Of a DNA stretch of 64,000 bases, positions 8,725-17,335 are shown in pieces (the first letter of the stretch is position 1; every line of letters starts with the position of its first letter). The stretch is taken from the NCBI RefSeq assembly GCF_022458895.1, contig NZ_JAINFL010000010.1, forward strand, positions 62,001-126,000, in the 5' to 3' direction. Under the pieces are notes generated by a model. It saw only the letters and a program-made list of their open reading frames with translations, made no database searches and was not told where the DNA came from. Origin of the DNA: Roseihalotalea indica. Its GTDB lineage: Bacteria; Bacteroidota; Bacteroidia; Cytophagales; Cyclobacteriaceae. The translations under genes and the position numbers were made by a program.

Positions 8725-9588
8725 CTAGAGTTTAGCTTGAATATTAGCTCGAAGTTGCAGCAAGTCAACTCCTGTGTTTTGCTGGTAATGGTCTAAAATA
8801 GCGTTGTATTTCTCACGGATCATGGCGCGTCCCTCATTTCGCTCAAGACAATCCTCATCCGTACACTCTTCATCATCAATATATTTGGTGTAGAAGTCCG
8901 GATCATACAGAAGGAATGCCACCACCTCAGCAAAATCTTCATTAAATGAGCTGGTACCATAAGGAGAGACAAACCCTCGGCGCAGTGCTTCATCATCATT
9001 GAGCGAGTACCACGAACCGGCCGATGTGTAACCCTGAGGGGAAATCTGCTGAAAGTTAGGCGGCAGGTTAAACCGCTGATGCATAATATGGGCATACTCA
9101 TGATAAATGGTTCCAAGCTGTAAAAATACCCAGTCCAGGTCATTTTCGTCCACTGCATTGATATTGGTGAGCGTAATACGCGCTCCGGCATCAGCCGTTC
9201 CCAACACCACCGTACCATCATTACGGAAAATATATGACCCAATCAATACAATTTCAGCTGGTACCGTACTGCGGAAGTAGGCATCACCATTAGGGACGGC
9301 AGCGTAGGGATCTACCCAAAATTTATTAAGAAATTCCAAGGTAGGCCGCACCAATTCTCTCTTGGTGGGTGAAACGCGCTCTGTAGCGTCTACATACCGA
9401 TCTACATACCGGTAGCGAACGGCTACTCCGTAAGGTTCCAGAAAATTCTCCCGGATATAAACATCCAGGGGGTCGTCTGATAGCTCAACCTCTCGTTCAT
9501 CTACATTTACCTCATCGTCGGCATTACAGGATATCAGAGAGAGTAGCACCAGTGCCATCAGACAGGGCAGGCGAAATATATTCATCAT
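8725..9588 (-). CDS. Putative zinc-binding metallopeptidase lipoprotein (Peptidase_Mx1 type)
   Basis: The 287-aa protein has a lipoprotein signal (LISC, Cys21). Its gluzincin-like site is HEYAH (His163, Glu164, His167), followed 50 residues later by NEDFAE (216-221), which probably gives the third metal ligand. The size and the DxYIRENFLEPYGVAVRYRY start fit the zinc-binding metallopeptidase lipoproteins that accompany SusCD/DUF4302 cassettes in Bacteroidota. It follows SusD by 4 bases and abuts DUF4302. It may trim a peptide or protein captured at the cell surface; the substrate is unknown. Confidence 0.8.
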   Translation of the reverse strand: MMNIFRLPCLMALVLLSLISCNADDEVNVDEREVELSDDPLDVYIRENFLEPYGVAVRYRYVDRYVDATERVSPTKRELVRPTLEFLNKFWVDPYAAVPNGDAYFRSTVPAEIVLIGSYIFRNDGTVVLGTADAGARITLTNINAVDENDLDWVFLQLGTIYHEYAHIMHQRFNLPPNFQQISPQGYTSAGSWYSLNDDEALRRGFVSPYGTSSFNEDFAEVVAFLLYDPDFYTKYIDDEECTDEDCLERNEGRAMIREKYNAILDHYQQNTGVDLLQLRANIQAKL

Positions 9589-9592
9589 ATTC

Positions 9593-11104
9593 TTAACGAG
9601 GATTAGGTTTTAAGTTTCCAATTTCCTGAGCTGCCTCAGGTATTTGCAATACTTTCCGATCATCTTGTCTTTCCAGTGTAATTACTGATCCGTCATTCAA
9701 CGTATGGGTTACCGGGAGTTCATAGCGCTTGATATCAAACCAACGCAACCCTTCATGAATAAACTCTTTTGGGCGCTCCAGCTCAATAATGTACACTAAT
9801 ACATCATTCTGCGCATCGCCTGAATTTATATAGCTTTGAATGGTTTCCAGCGTAAGATTAACCGGCTCATCGTAGCGCTTACTGGAAAGTGTCTGTAAGT
9901 CGGCAACCGCTTCACTCAGGCGATTTTGAAGCGCATAGGCTTCGGCACGATTCAGCAGCACCTCTTCTCCCCGAAATCCCATAAAGATGGTGTATCCATA
10001 GCCTACATTAGAAGTCAGGCTGGTACGCTCAAACAGGTTTTCAAAGCGAGTAGCCACAATCCCATCTTCGCCCTGCACAAAGGCCGGATCGGAACGAAGA
10101 TCTGTTGCCCCAAACGGATTGCTGTTAAATATCTCGTTGTACAGGTTATTGTCGGGAAAAAAGCCCATACCATAGTAGCAAAAGAAAGTCTCCTGCCGCA
10201 GCAGCAGTAAGTTACTGGGCTCGTCAGGAGAGGTATATAGCCGAATGTAGTCTTCAACATTAATACGTTCTTGTAACAGCGCGGGAATGTCTTTCACAAA
10301 ACTTCCCGGGCTACTTCCCAGCAGGGCATCACTGTAACGAATGCACTCGTTCAGATCCCATTTGTAAAGATAAAACCGGGATGCAAAGGCCAGGGCGGCG
10401 TTTCGGGTAAAATGATATTTCCCCGAATTTGCATATATACTTTCATTAACTAGTTCTAATCCAGCCAGCATATCCTGTTCCACTCGATCATATACCTGCT
10501 CTACAGTATTACGAGTGTATTCTTTCAGAAAATTGGTTTCCGGTTGGGTTATATATGGAATGCCAGGGTCGGTTGCCGCTGATTCAGGATCATAGTGCTT
10601 TGCAAACAGGTTTACCAGCATAAAATGCGCATAAGCCCGGGCTAACAGCGCTTCACCTTTCACGGCATTACGTTTCGCCTCGTCACCCGGCAGCTGATCA
10701 ATTACAGACAGCACCTCGTTAGCATGGGCAATGGCCTGGTATGAGCCATTCCAGTAATATTCGGGTGTGTCCTGATCATCCGGATCCGACCGGGTTTCTT
10801 CCCATTGGAACGAGCGCAGGTGATACGGCTGCTTACGGGTGCCCCGGGTAAAAACCACCTTATCGGCCATCCATTCCACGAAATTATACGCAGCCGGCGA
10901 ATAAGCATTTGTGAGCAATTGAGCGGCCTTGTCCAGTGTATTGAGTTCCACCCGGTTATCCGGAGTTTCATCCAGGTAATTATTGCAGGATGCAGCCCCT
11001 AGTGTGACAAACAGTGCCACCAAAAACCGGAACACAAACTTGCCAGGCCAGAACAAAAAGCCTGGTTCACTTTTTCTTTGATCATTCATACGTACTGGCT
11101 GCAT
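9593..11104 (-). CDS. SusD/RagB family outer-membrane nutrient-binding lipoprotein
   Basis: 503 aa, with a lipobox AASC and the family-typical NNYLDETPDNR directly after the Cys. TPR-like helices follow (GEALLARAYAHFMLVNLFA is the hallmark helix). The C-terminal part has EEVLLNRAEAYALQNRLSEA and the family ending with FIHEGLRWFDIKRYEL. SusD forms the lid of the SusC channel and binds the ligand on the cell surface. The called start lies 2 bases after the SusC stop. An internal Met6 is an alternative start that would give a shorter n-region; the signal peptide works with either. Confidence 0.93.
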   Translation of the reverse strand: MQPVRMNDQRKSEPGFLFWPGKFVFRFLVALFVTLGAASCNNYLDETPDNRVELNTLDKAAQLLTNAYSPAAYNFVEWMADKVVFTRGTRKQPYHLRSFQWEETRSDPDDQDTPEYYWNGSYQAIAHANEVLSVIDQLPGDEAKRNAVKGEALLARAYAHFMLVNLFAKHYDPESAATDPGIPYITQPETNFLKEYTRNTVEQVYDRVEQDMLAGLELVNESIYANSGKYHFTRNAALAFASRFYLYKWDLNECIRYSDALLGSSPGSFVKDIPALLQERINVEDYIRLYTSPDEPSNLLLLRQETFFCYYGMGFFPDNNLYNEIFNSNPFGATDLRSDPAFVQGEDGIVATRFENLFERTSLTSNVGYGYTIFMGFRGEEVLLNRAEAYALQNRLSEAVADLQTLSSKRYDEPVNLTLETIQSYINSGDAQNDVLVYIIELERPKEFIHEGLRWFDIKRYELPVTHTLNDGSVITLERQDDRKVLQIPEAAQEIGNLKPNPR

Positions 11105-11106
11105 AG

Positions 11107-14100
11107 CTAAAATCCTACGTTAAGTGATACAGTAACTTGCTGAGGTTGCGGTAATGCTACGCCTCCTGATGCGAAAAATTCAGGATCCTGCCCGTTGAGG
11201 CGTTTATCCGAGTACAACAGCAATAAATTTTGTCCCGATACTGAAAAGCGAGCGGTATTAGCGCCAATCCGCTCTGCCACTCGGGCAGGAAGATTATAGC
11301 TCAGTTGCACCGTTTTGAGCCTCACATGATCTCCATCGGCTATTCGGACTGTGCTTTTATTGTAGAGGTTGTAGGGATTTCCATCCGGAAAGGTTTCGGA
11401 ACCGTTGCCTCCGATAAACCTATGGTCCAGAATAACAGGTATTGTGGTGACCTCTTCATCGCCAGGTACGACCCATCTATTTACAAAATCACGAGAAAAG
11501 GAGTTAAAATCTGTATAAGATGGAGCGTAGGCATCATTCAAGCGAATTTTATACCCTATTTTATACGATAAGAGCACCATTAGAGAAAAGTTCTTGTAAG
11601 TGAACCGGTTGGTAAACCCGCCTCCCCCCTGAGGCTCGGCCGGACCTTCATACTTTAAAATATCGGCCAGCCCTTCTCGTTCCTGAATGTCATAAGCGTA
11701 TACTTCTTCGCCAGTGGCATTAAAAAACGTAGGAATACCAAACTCATCAAGACCGGCAAATTTGGTAGAATAGATACCCCGGCGAGGTCCGCCCAGCACG
11801 GCCGCTCCTTCGGGTCTGATGGCATCAGCAATAATTGGATCAAAATCTAGCCGGGTGATCTGATCGCGTGTGTAGCCGATGTTAAAGTTGGTGGTCCAGG
11901 AGAAGTCCTTTGTATAGTAGTTTAGGGTATTAATGGATACTTCAAATCCATTAGCAACCATATCGGCATAGTTACCCAACTTCTCGGCAATACCGCCGAT
12001 TCCACTGGTTTGAATAATGCCAATCAGGTCAAATGCATCCCGACGGTAATAGTCTACTGTACCGGTAATTCGTTCGTTCAGCACGCCGAAATCCATGCCC
12101 ACGTTAAATTCTTTTAGCTTTTCCCAGGTAAGGTCCTGATTTTCCAGGTCAGCAATGTACAGGAAGGATTCTACATCGGTAGGGCGCAGCGTCACATCAG
12201 ATCGGAGATTAAGCAATGCACTTACGTCCGGCCCCAGGTTGGCCGATAACCCGTAAGTAGCCCGCAGCTTTAAATAATTGACAACCGGAACATCAAAGAA
12301 CGATTCCTGATCAACATTCCAGGCTCCGCTGACATTCCAGGTAGGCAGATAACGCGCTGTACGGCTACGGCCCAGGCGGTTAGAACCATCGTAACGCACT
12401 GTACCGTTGACAATGTATTTCTCTCGGTATGAGTACCCCGCATTTAGAAACAGGCCGGTAAAGCGCTCGCGGTCTTCAGATAATGAGTAAAGTTCTATCC
12501 CTTGCCGGTTGAGGAAATCTATAATATCCGGATCGGTATTTACAATGCCGCCATTTTCGTATACCACGCCGATACCGCTGGCACTGCGACTGGCCCGGTC
12601 GGTATATTTAATCTCCTGCCCTCCCAATAAATTCACTTCGTGCGCCAGGCCAAAGGTATGCGACCATTCCAGGCTGTTTCGCACATAAAAGTTTCGCAGA
12701 TAATCCTCATCCAGGTAGTTAAACCCACCTTCGGGTAATACAACCTTGGGCAAAGCACCCGGATCATCCGGATCGTCAAATAGCAAATTATTAGCATCCT
12801 GAATGTACTGGGTGTCATCCGCCCGGTAAGCTTCCGCCTGATTTGACCGCTCATGAATTACATGCTCGCGGTTAGTGGTTGCATAGCGTCCCTGCAAGGT
12901 GCTTCGGAAAGACAATTCATCGGTAATACGAAAATTCAGATCCGTCTGGGCTGAGATATCGGCTACCCGTATGTCAATATGGTTGTAATTCAACTCTTCA
13001 ATGATATTGAAGGGAGCATAGTTTCTACGAAAATATTCCAGGTTACCATCACTATCGTAAGGGCGAATAGACCGGCTGGTATTGATGGCGTAACTAAAAG
13101 GGTTAATGTCAAATTCGCGCTTATATTGACCGGAAATAGGATCGAAATCGCGGTCGGTGGTGCCCGGAAGTTGCTGCTGGCGGTAGCTGGCGGTAAGCTT
13201 CAGATCGAGGGTAAAGCGGTCGGAAAAAAGAAAGCGGTTTTTGGCTGTTCCGGCGTATCGCTGCACTCCGTCGGCAATGGTTTGGCCATTGTCGTTCAGG
13301 TAGCTGATGGAGTAATAGCTGTTATAATTTTCATTTCCGGCCGTCAGACTCACGGAATGTTGCTGCTGCAGAGAGAAATCGCGAAAAAGTACGCCAAACC
13401 AGTCGGTGTTAGCATTTTCGTACTGGTTAAGAAACTGCTCGTTCAGTGATCCATCGGGCCCCCAGGGAATTTGATGGTCAGAAATCAGGGAAAACATTTT
13501 TCCCATTACACCATAGTTTTGAGCCCGCACTGAGGAGGTGATATCAAGCAACCCTTTCTCGTACATCTCGCGGTAGATCGACATCTCGTCACCAGAATTA
13601 AGAATATCAAAACGGTTGTAATGAGGGCGTATCTGGGTAGAGAAGTTCCCGGAATAATTAACCTGAAGGCTTCCGCTTTTACCGCGCTTGGTGTTGATGA
13701 CAATGACACCGTTTTTGGCTCGTGTACCGTACAGAGCAGTAGCCGAGGCATCTTTCAGAACCTGGTAACTGGCAATATCATCCGGGTTTATGCCAGCGAT
13801 AGAAGAGGCCAGCACCGTGTTAGGGTCACCAGTCACAATATCGTCGGCATTCACATTGGTCAGGTCTTCCAGAATTACCCCATCTACCACGTACAACGGA
13901 GTGTTATCGCCATTAATTGAGGTATTTCCCCTAATTCTGATCTTGGGAGCGGAACCGAATGTACCCGATACGTTGTCTACACTTACTCCCGCTACCTGTC
14001 CTTCCAGCATCCGGCTGGCGTCGACCATCCCCGGACTGCGAATATCTTCCATCTTTACCAGTTCTGCGGCTCCGGTGAAAAGCTTGCGCTCTACTTCCTG

Positions 14101-14433
14101 AAATCCGGTGACGACCACCTCGCCCAACTGCTGCACATCTTCCGATAGGTCTACATTGATGGTGCTTCGGTTCCTCACCGGAATCTCCAGAGGGGCAAAG
14201 CCAATAAACGAGAATATTAGTGTATCAGAACCCGAAGAAGCAACCCGGTAATTGCCGTCGATATCGGTGATAGTACCGCGGCTGGTATTTTTAATAGTTA
14301 CGTTTACCCCAGGCAGCGTAGAACCATCGGTAGTTGAGGTTACTTTACCGGTGACTGTCACCTCCTGAGCAGCACTTTGATGAGAAGCCAATAAGCTAAA
14401 GATGAAAAAGGCTGATAGTAGAGTTTTATGCAT
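11107..14433 (-). CDS. SusC/RagA family TonB-dependent outer-membrane transporter
   Basis: At 1108 aa this is a complete SusC. It has a signal peptide (to about 22) and a carboxypeptidase-regulatory-like domain at about 25-100 (VTGKVTSTTDGSTLPGVNV). A TonB-box-like GEVVVTGF and a plug domain follow, with AGVSVDNVSGTFG, IRIRGNTSINGDNTPLYVVDG and ATALYGTRAKNGVIVI. The rest is a large beta-barrel ending in the aromatic C-terminal signature VSLNVGF. It imports the substrate caught by SusD, driven by TonB-ExbBD. No sigma/anti-sigma pair or CAZyme gene flanks it. The cassette order SusC-SusD-peptidase-DUF4302 suggests a non-glycan, perhaps peptide-type, substrate. Confidence 0.95.
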   Translation of the reverse strand: MHKTLLSAFFIFSLLASHQSAAQEVTVTGKVTSTTDGSTLPGVNVTIKNTSRGTITDIDGNYRVASSGSDTLIFSFIGFAPLEIPVRNRSTINVDLSEDVQQLGEVVVTGFQEVERKLFTGAAELVKMEDIRSPGMVDASRMLEGQVAGVSVDNVSGTFGSAPKIRIRGNTSINGDNTPLYVVDGVILEDLTNVNADDIVTGDPNTVLASSIAGINPDDIASYQVLKDASATALYGTRAKNGVIVINTKRGKSGSLQVNYSGNFSTQIRPHYNRFDILNSGDEMSIYREMYEKGLLDITSSVRAQNYGVMGKMFSLISDHQIPWGPDGSLNEQFLNQYENANTDWFGVLFRDFSLQQQHSVSLTAGNENYNSYYSISYLNDNGQTIADGVQRYAGTAKNRFLFSDRFTLDLKLTASYRQQQLPGTTDRDFDPISGQYKREFDINPFSYAINTSRSIRPYDSDGNLEYFRRNYAPFNIIEELNYNHIDIRVADISAQTDLNFRITDELSFRSTLQGRYATTNREHVIHERSNQAEAYRADDTQYIQDANNLLFDDPDDPGALPKVVLPEGGFNYLDEDYLRNFYVRNSLEWSHTFGLAHEVNLLGGQEIKYTDRASRSASGIGVVYENGGIVNTDPDIIDFLNRQGIELYSLSEDRERFTGLFLNAGYSYREKYIVNGTVRYDGSNRLGRSRTARYLPTWNVSGAWNVDQESFFDVPVVNYLKLRATYGLSANLGPDVSALLNLRSDVTLRPTDVESFLYIADLENQDLTWEKLKEFNVGMDFGVLNERITGTVDYYRRDAFDLIGIIQTSGIGGIAEKLGNYADMVANGFEVSINTLNYYTKDFSWTTNFNIGYTRDQITRLDFDPIIADAIRPEGAAVLGGPRRGIYSTKFAGLDEFGIPTFFNATGEEVYAYDIQEREGLADILKYEGPAEPQGGGGFTNRFTYKNFSLMVLLSYKIGYKIRLNDAYAPSYTDFNSFSRDFVNRWVVPGDEEVTTIPVILDHRFIGGNGSETFPDGNPYNLYNKSTVRIADGDHVRLKTVQLSYNLPARVAERIGANTARFSVSGQNLLLLYSDKRLNGQDPEFFASGGVALPQPQQVTVSLNVGF

Positions 14434-14958
14434 ATCCTGGATGATTACTTCTCATGAATACTTCCTTTTATGACCTTATAAAATCCCTTAATTTGCGGGA
14501 TATTCACTTAATTTTCTCAAAAGACCGGCGAACATAACAAAGGCAAAATAGCCCATTTTTAGCGAATGCCCAACATGCCAGTTCATTTGATTTGGTTTAT
14601 TATTCTACCAGTGCAAAAGTTGGTTCGGATGAGATTAAAATAAGGGCTAGTGATAATCTGAGGTGATATAAGCACTGGTTTATTGATACAATAACAGGTT
14701 ATGGCTGACTTTCCCCTAACGAATAGTCTTTTGCCTTTAGTATGATTCTGATTAAATCTATTTGCGTGTGCTATATAACAACAAAAGCTGGTTTTTTGAA
14801 AAACAAAAAATGGCAAAAGAAGTACATCATTGTCTAATAACCGACATTAGGCATATCTTACTTCAATTATTTATTTTACGATATTTATCAATAGATTTAA
14901 TAATCTCCTCTCAAAAAGTGTATATTGAGTTTTTGATGTTTAACGTTTTTTCTACCGT
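14434..14958. other. Long intergenic region between susC and the fasciclin gene
   Basis: 525 bases without a convincing gene. It is divergent, so it must hold the promoters of both the SusCD cassette and the FAS1 lipoprotein gene, but no exact TAnnTTTG box was found on either strand. A small inverted repeat (ATCCC/GGGAT) occurs about 55 bases upstream of susC. The short open frames in it have no signal peptide, no codon pattern and no recognisable motif. Confidence 0.4.
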
Positions 14959-16368
14959 ATGAATCGCTTTCTGTACTCCGCCCGGTGGGCCTGCCTACTA
15001 GCTTTACCTCTGTTTTTCGGTTTAGTTTCCTGTAATAACGATGACGAGGGTGGCGAACCTCCCCGCCCGGATGAAAATATTATTGAGATTTTGAATAATA
15101 CCGAAGGGCTAGACAGTTTGCAAGCCCTGATTAGCCTTTATAATGAGATTAGTGGCAGTACGGCTCTGACTTCACGCCTTTCCGGCAGCGAGCATACGCT
15201 CTTCGCACCTAACAATGAGGCTTTCGCCAGATTGGTTGAATCATCCGGAGTAGGAAGCATGAGAAACCTACGAAGTGATTTGATATCGGATATCTTATTT
15301 TACCATATTGTACCCAATGTAGCCATAAAATCGACCATGCCGGACTCTTCGGCAGCAACCCTCAGCAGCTCTCTGCTGGAAATTAGCACTGAAGGTGATT
15401 CCGTTGTGATTAATCCTGATAGCCAGCCTAGCCAGACCACGATTGTATCTGCTGATCTATCAGCCAGTAATGGAGTGATTCACGTGATTGATGAAGTTTT
15501 ACTACCTGCCAGTGTACTTGAATTTGAGCAGTATTTTGGAACAGTAGCAGGTTTGACGGGGGTGCTACCACTTTTGAGTGAAATTAGTATAGTTTTACAG
15601 GCGGCCAATGCCATTCCGACACTGGCTAGCAGAAGCGCAAACTATCTGCTTCTGGCACCAGTTGATGGATTCCTTAGTGGTGTTTCCTTTGCATCGAATC
15701 AGGATGTAATTAACTATACCAGTTACATTTCCGGCCTGCATATTATTGAAACTACTACCGCACCTACTGACTTTGGCAGAACAGTTGCGACGCTGGGCGG
15801 CCAAACGCTGTATGTATCGCAGTACAATGGTCGCACCTTCTTTAATGGAGTCCAAAGCACCGATTATGGCGATCTGTCTAGCAACGGGCGTATTCTTTAT
15901 ATGCCATCCACGATACCTCAACCCCGGACGCTAAATTCAGTACTAAGAACGTTTGAGGGCAGCGGAAATACCTTTAATGTCATGAAGAACGCTCTGGCCT
16001 CAACCGAATTAGATCTAGGTAGCAACCGCACTATCTTTATCCCTACTGACTCTGCTTTCCAAAAAGCCGGTCTGATTACCGTGATTGATAGTGCTTCACG
16101 AATAGACAATACGGTGCTGGCCAATATTCTTCAAACCCATGTGATTGATGGTATTAACTTTTTGGTAGATATCGTTAAAGCTGGCTCAATTGAAACCACC
16201 GCTCTCAATGGCTCCGGACTTTCCATTGACTACACCAGCACGGACAATAGCGCCTCTGTGACCATACAGGATAGTAATGCAGAAACAGAAAATGCAGAAC
16301 TATTATATTATAACGGGTACAGTGAACACGGGGTCGTGCACATTATAGACGAAGTATTACAACCTTAG
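14959..16368 (+). CDS. Fasciclin (FAS1) domain lipoprotein with three FAS1 repeats
   Basis: The 469-aa product has a lipoprotein signal (LVSC, Cys25) and an acidic linker. Three FAS1 modules follow, at roughly 40-178, 188-315 and 318-469. The first and third are well conserved: HTLFAPNNEAFARL, DILFYHIVPN, VIHVIDEVLLP in the first; TIFIPTDSAFQKAG, ILQTHVIDG, VVHIIDEVLQP in the third. The middle one is degenerate (LLLAPVDGFLS, YISGLHIIETT). FAS1 domains mediate adhesion or surface binding. It is transcribed away from the SusCD cassette, with a strong terminator directly after its stop, so it appears monocistronic. Confidence 0.88.
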   Translation: MNRFLYSARWACLLALPLFFGLVSCNNDDEGGEPPRPDENIIEILNNTEGLDSLQALISLYNEISGSTALTSRLSGSEHTLFAPNNEAFARLVESSGVGSMRNLRSDLISDILFYHIVPNVAIKSTMPDSSAATLSSSLLEISTEGDSVVINPDSQPSQTTIVSADLSASNGVIHVIDEVLLPASVLEFEQYFGTVAGLTGVLPLLSEISIVLQAANAIPTLASRSANYLLLAPVDGFLSGVSFASNQDVINYTSYISGLHIIETTTAPTDFGRTVATLGGQTLYVSQYNGRTFFNGVQSTDYGDLSSNGRILYMPSTIPQPRTLNSVLRTFEGSGNTFNVMKNALASTELDLGSNRTIFIPTDSAFQKAGLITVIDSASRIDNTVLANILQTHVIDGINFLVDIVKAGSIETTALNGSGLSIDYTSTDNSASVTIQDSNAETENAELLYYNGYSEHGVVHIIDEVLQP

Positions 16369-16378
16369 AAATATTTTC

Positions 16379-16416
16379 TGTAGGAACATCCTCTGCTGAT
16401 GTTCCTACATTTTTTT
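16379..16416 (+). terminator. Strong intrinsic terminator after the fasciclin gene
   Basis: A perfect 12-bp stem TGTAGGAACATC/GATGTTCCTACA with a 7-base loop is followed by seven T residues, 10 bases after the stop codon. The next gene converges and ends at 16422. In the minus direction there is only a broken T-tract, so termination is mainly for the plus strand. Confidence 0.92.
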
Positions 16417-16421
16417 ACCTA

Positions 16422-17180
16422 TTATAACTCATCCAGAATAGCCTGGGCCTCCGCTTTGTAATCACCACCGATAGCAGCCACTTTTTGAAAGGTATTCTTC
16501 GCCTGCTTTGGCTGATCCATCTGTAATTGCGCCAATCCCATATACCATAATGATGGTTCATAGAAGGCATTCTGTTCATCTTCTGATAAAGATGTAAAAG
16601 TGACGACTGCCTGTTGGGCATCGTTTACTCCTAGATAGCTCACCCCCCGATAAAACTGGTAAGCCTGATCGCTCAGTAAAGGCTCCTGAGTAAATAATTC
16701 TATGGCCTTAGTAAACTCACCTCGCTCATAAAAAAACATGGCTTGTCCGGCGGCATCGGTAGCTCCCCCTTCTGAGCGTTGGGCAGGATTCACCACATTG
16801 GGATAAGGCTCAAAATAGGTAGCGTATAAATCCTGAGGGTTAGCTCCCCGATCGAACAGCAGGATTGCAACCAAAAAAAGGGCCGTAAGCGAGGCTGCTA
16901 TCCCCAACCATACATACATAGGCCGTGCCCGGCGAGTAGGTGCTTCTTCCGAGACCGGTGGAACATCAGTGTCCTCTCTGTCAACCGATTGCAATTGTTT
17001 TTTTAAAGATTCGCCGCCAAACAGGTTTATACCCATGGTGATATCTTTTTGCAGAGCCACTTCTTTCTGCAAAGCAGGGTCGTGGTTCATGCGTTCTTCA
17101 AAAGCTTCTCGCTCCTGAATACTCATCTCCTGCCCCAGGTAACGGTCAATATCGTCTTCGTGATAAGATCTGGATTCCAT
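16422..17180 (-). CDS. Single-pass membrane protein with anti-sigma-like N-terminus and periplasmic TPR
   Basis: 252 aa. The cytoplasmic N-terminus (1-85) has the pattern of Bacteroidota anti-sigma or tetratricopeptide membrane proteins: an IDRYLGQEMSIQEREAFEER helix, then a variable linker. A membrane helix covers about 88-109 (WLGIAASLTALFLVAILLF). The C-terminal 140 residues contain TPR-like helices (FFYERGEFTKAIELF, WYMGLAQLQMDQPKQAKNTF). No zinc-binding HxxxCxxC anti-sigma motif is visible and no ECF sigma gene is adjacent, so a regulator role is only a possibility. The TPR part may scaffold envelope proteins. Confidence 0.65.
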   Translation of the reverse strand: MESRSYHEDDIDRYLGQEMSIQEREAFEERMNHDPALQKEVALQKDITMGINLFGGESLKKQLQSVDREDTDVPPVSEEAPTRRARPMYVWLGIAASLTALFLVAILLFDRGANPQDLYATYFEPYPNVVNPAQRSEGGATDAAGQAMFFYERGEFTKAIELFTQEPLLSDQAYQFYRGVSYLGVNDAQQAVVTFTSLSEDEQNAFYEPSLWYMGLAQLQMDQPKQAKNTFQKVAAIGGDYKAEAQAILDEL

Positions 17181-17335
17181 CTTGCAAATAAATATAATAG
17201 GTTACGCAATTTTCAGATTAATAGGAATTACTAATGGGAGGTAAACAAAAATGAAAAAACTTTTCCACTCTGTTTACCTGTGTGTGATTTATAGTATAAA
17301 ACTGCCAAAACCAAATATTAAATCTTTTCTGAATC

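Noticed and set aside
12979..13449. 156-codon plus-strand frame opposite susC
   Set aside because: Antisense shadow of the SusC barrel region; no signal peptide, domain or promoter.
8725..14433. Polysaccharide utilisation locus (PUL) call for the SusCD region
   Set aside because: No glycoside hydrolase, lyase, sulfatase or sensor (HTCS, ECF sigma) is present; only a peptidase and DUF4302 accompany it.
14583..14962. Short frames in the susC-fasciclin gap (66-77 codons)
   Set aside because: Random-looking composition, overlapping on opposite strands, no recognisable family or start context.
16422..17180. Anti-sigma factor call for the TPR membrane protein
   Set aside because: No zinc-binding motif and no neighbouring ECF sigma gene; the N-terminal similarity is only general.
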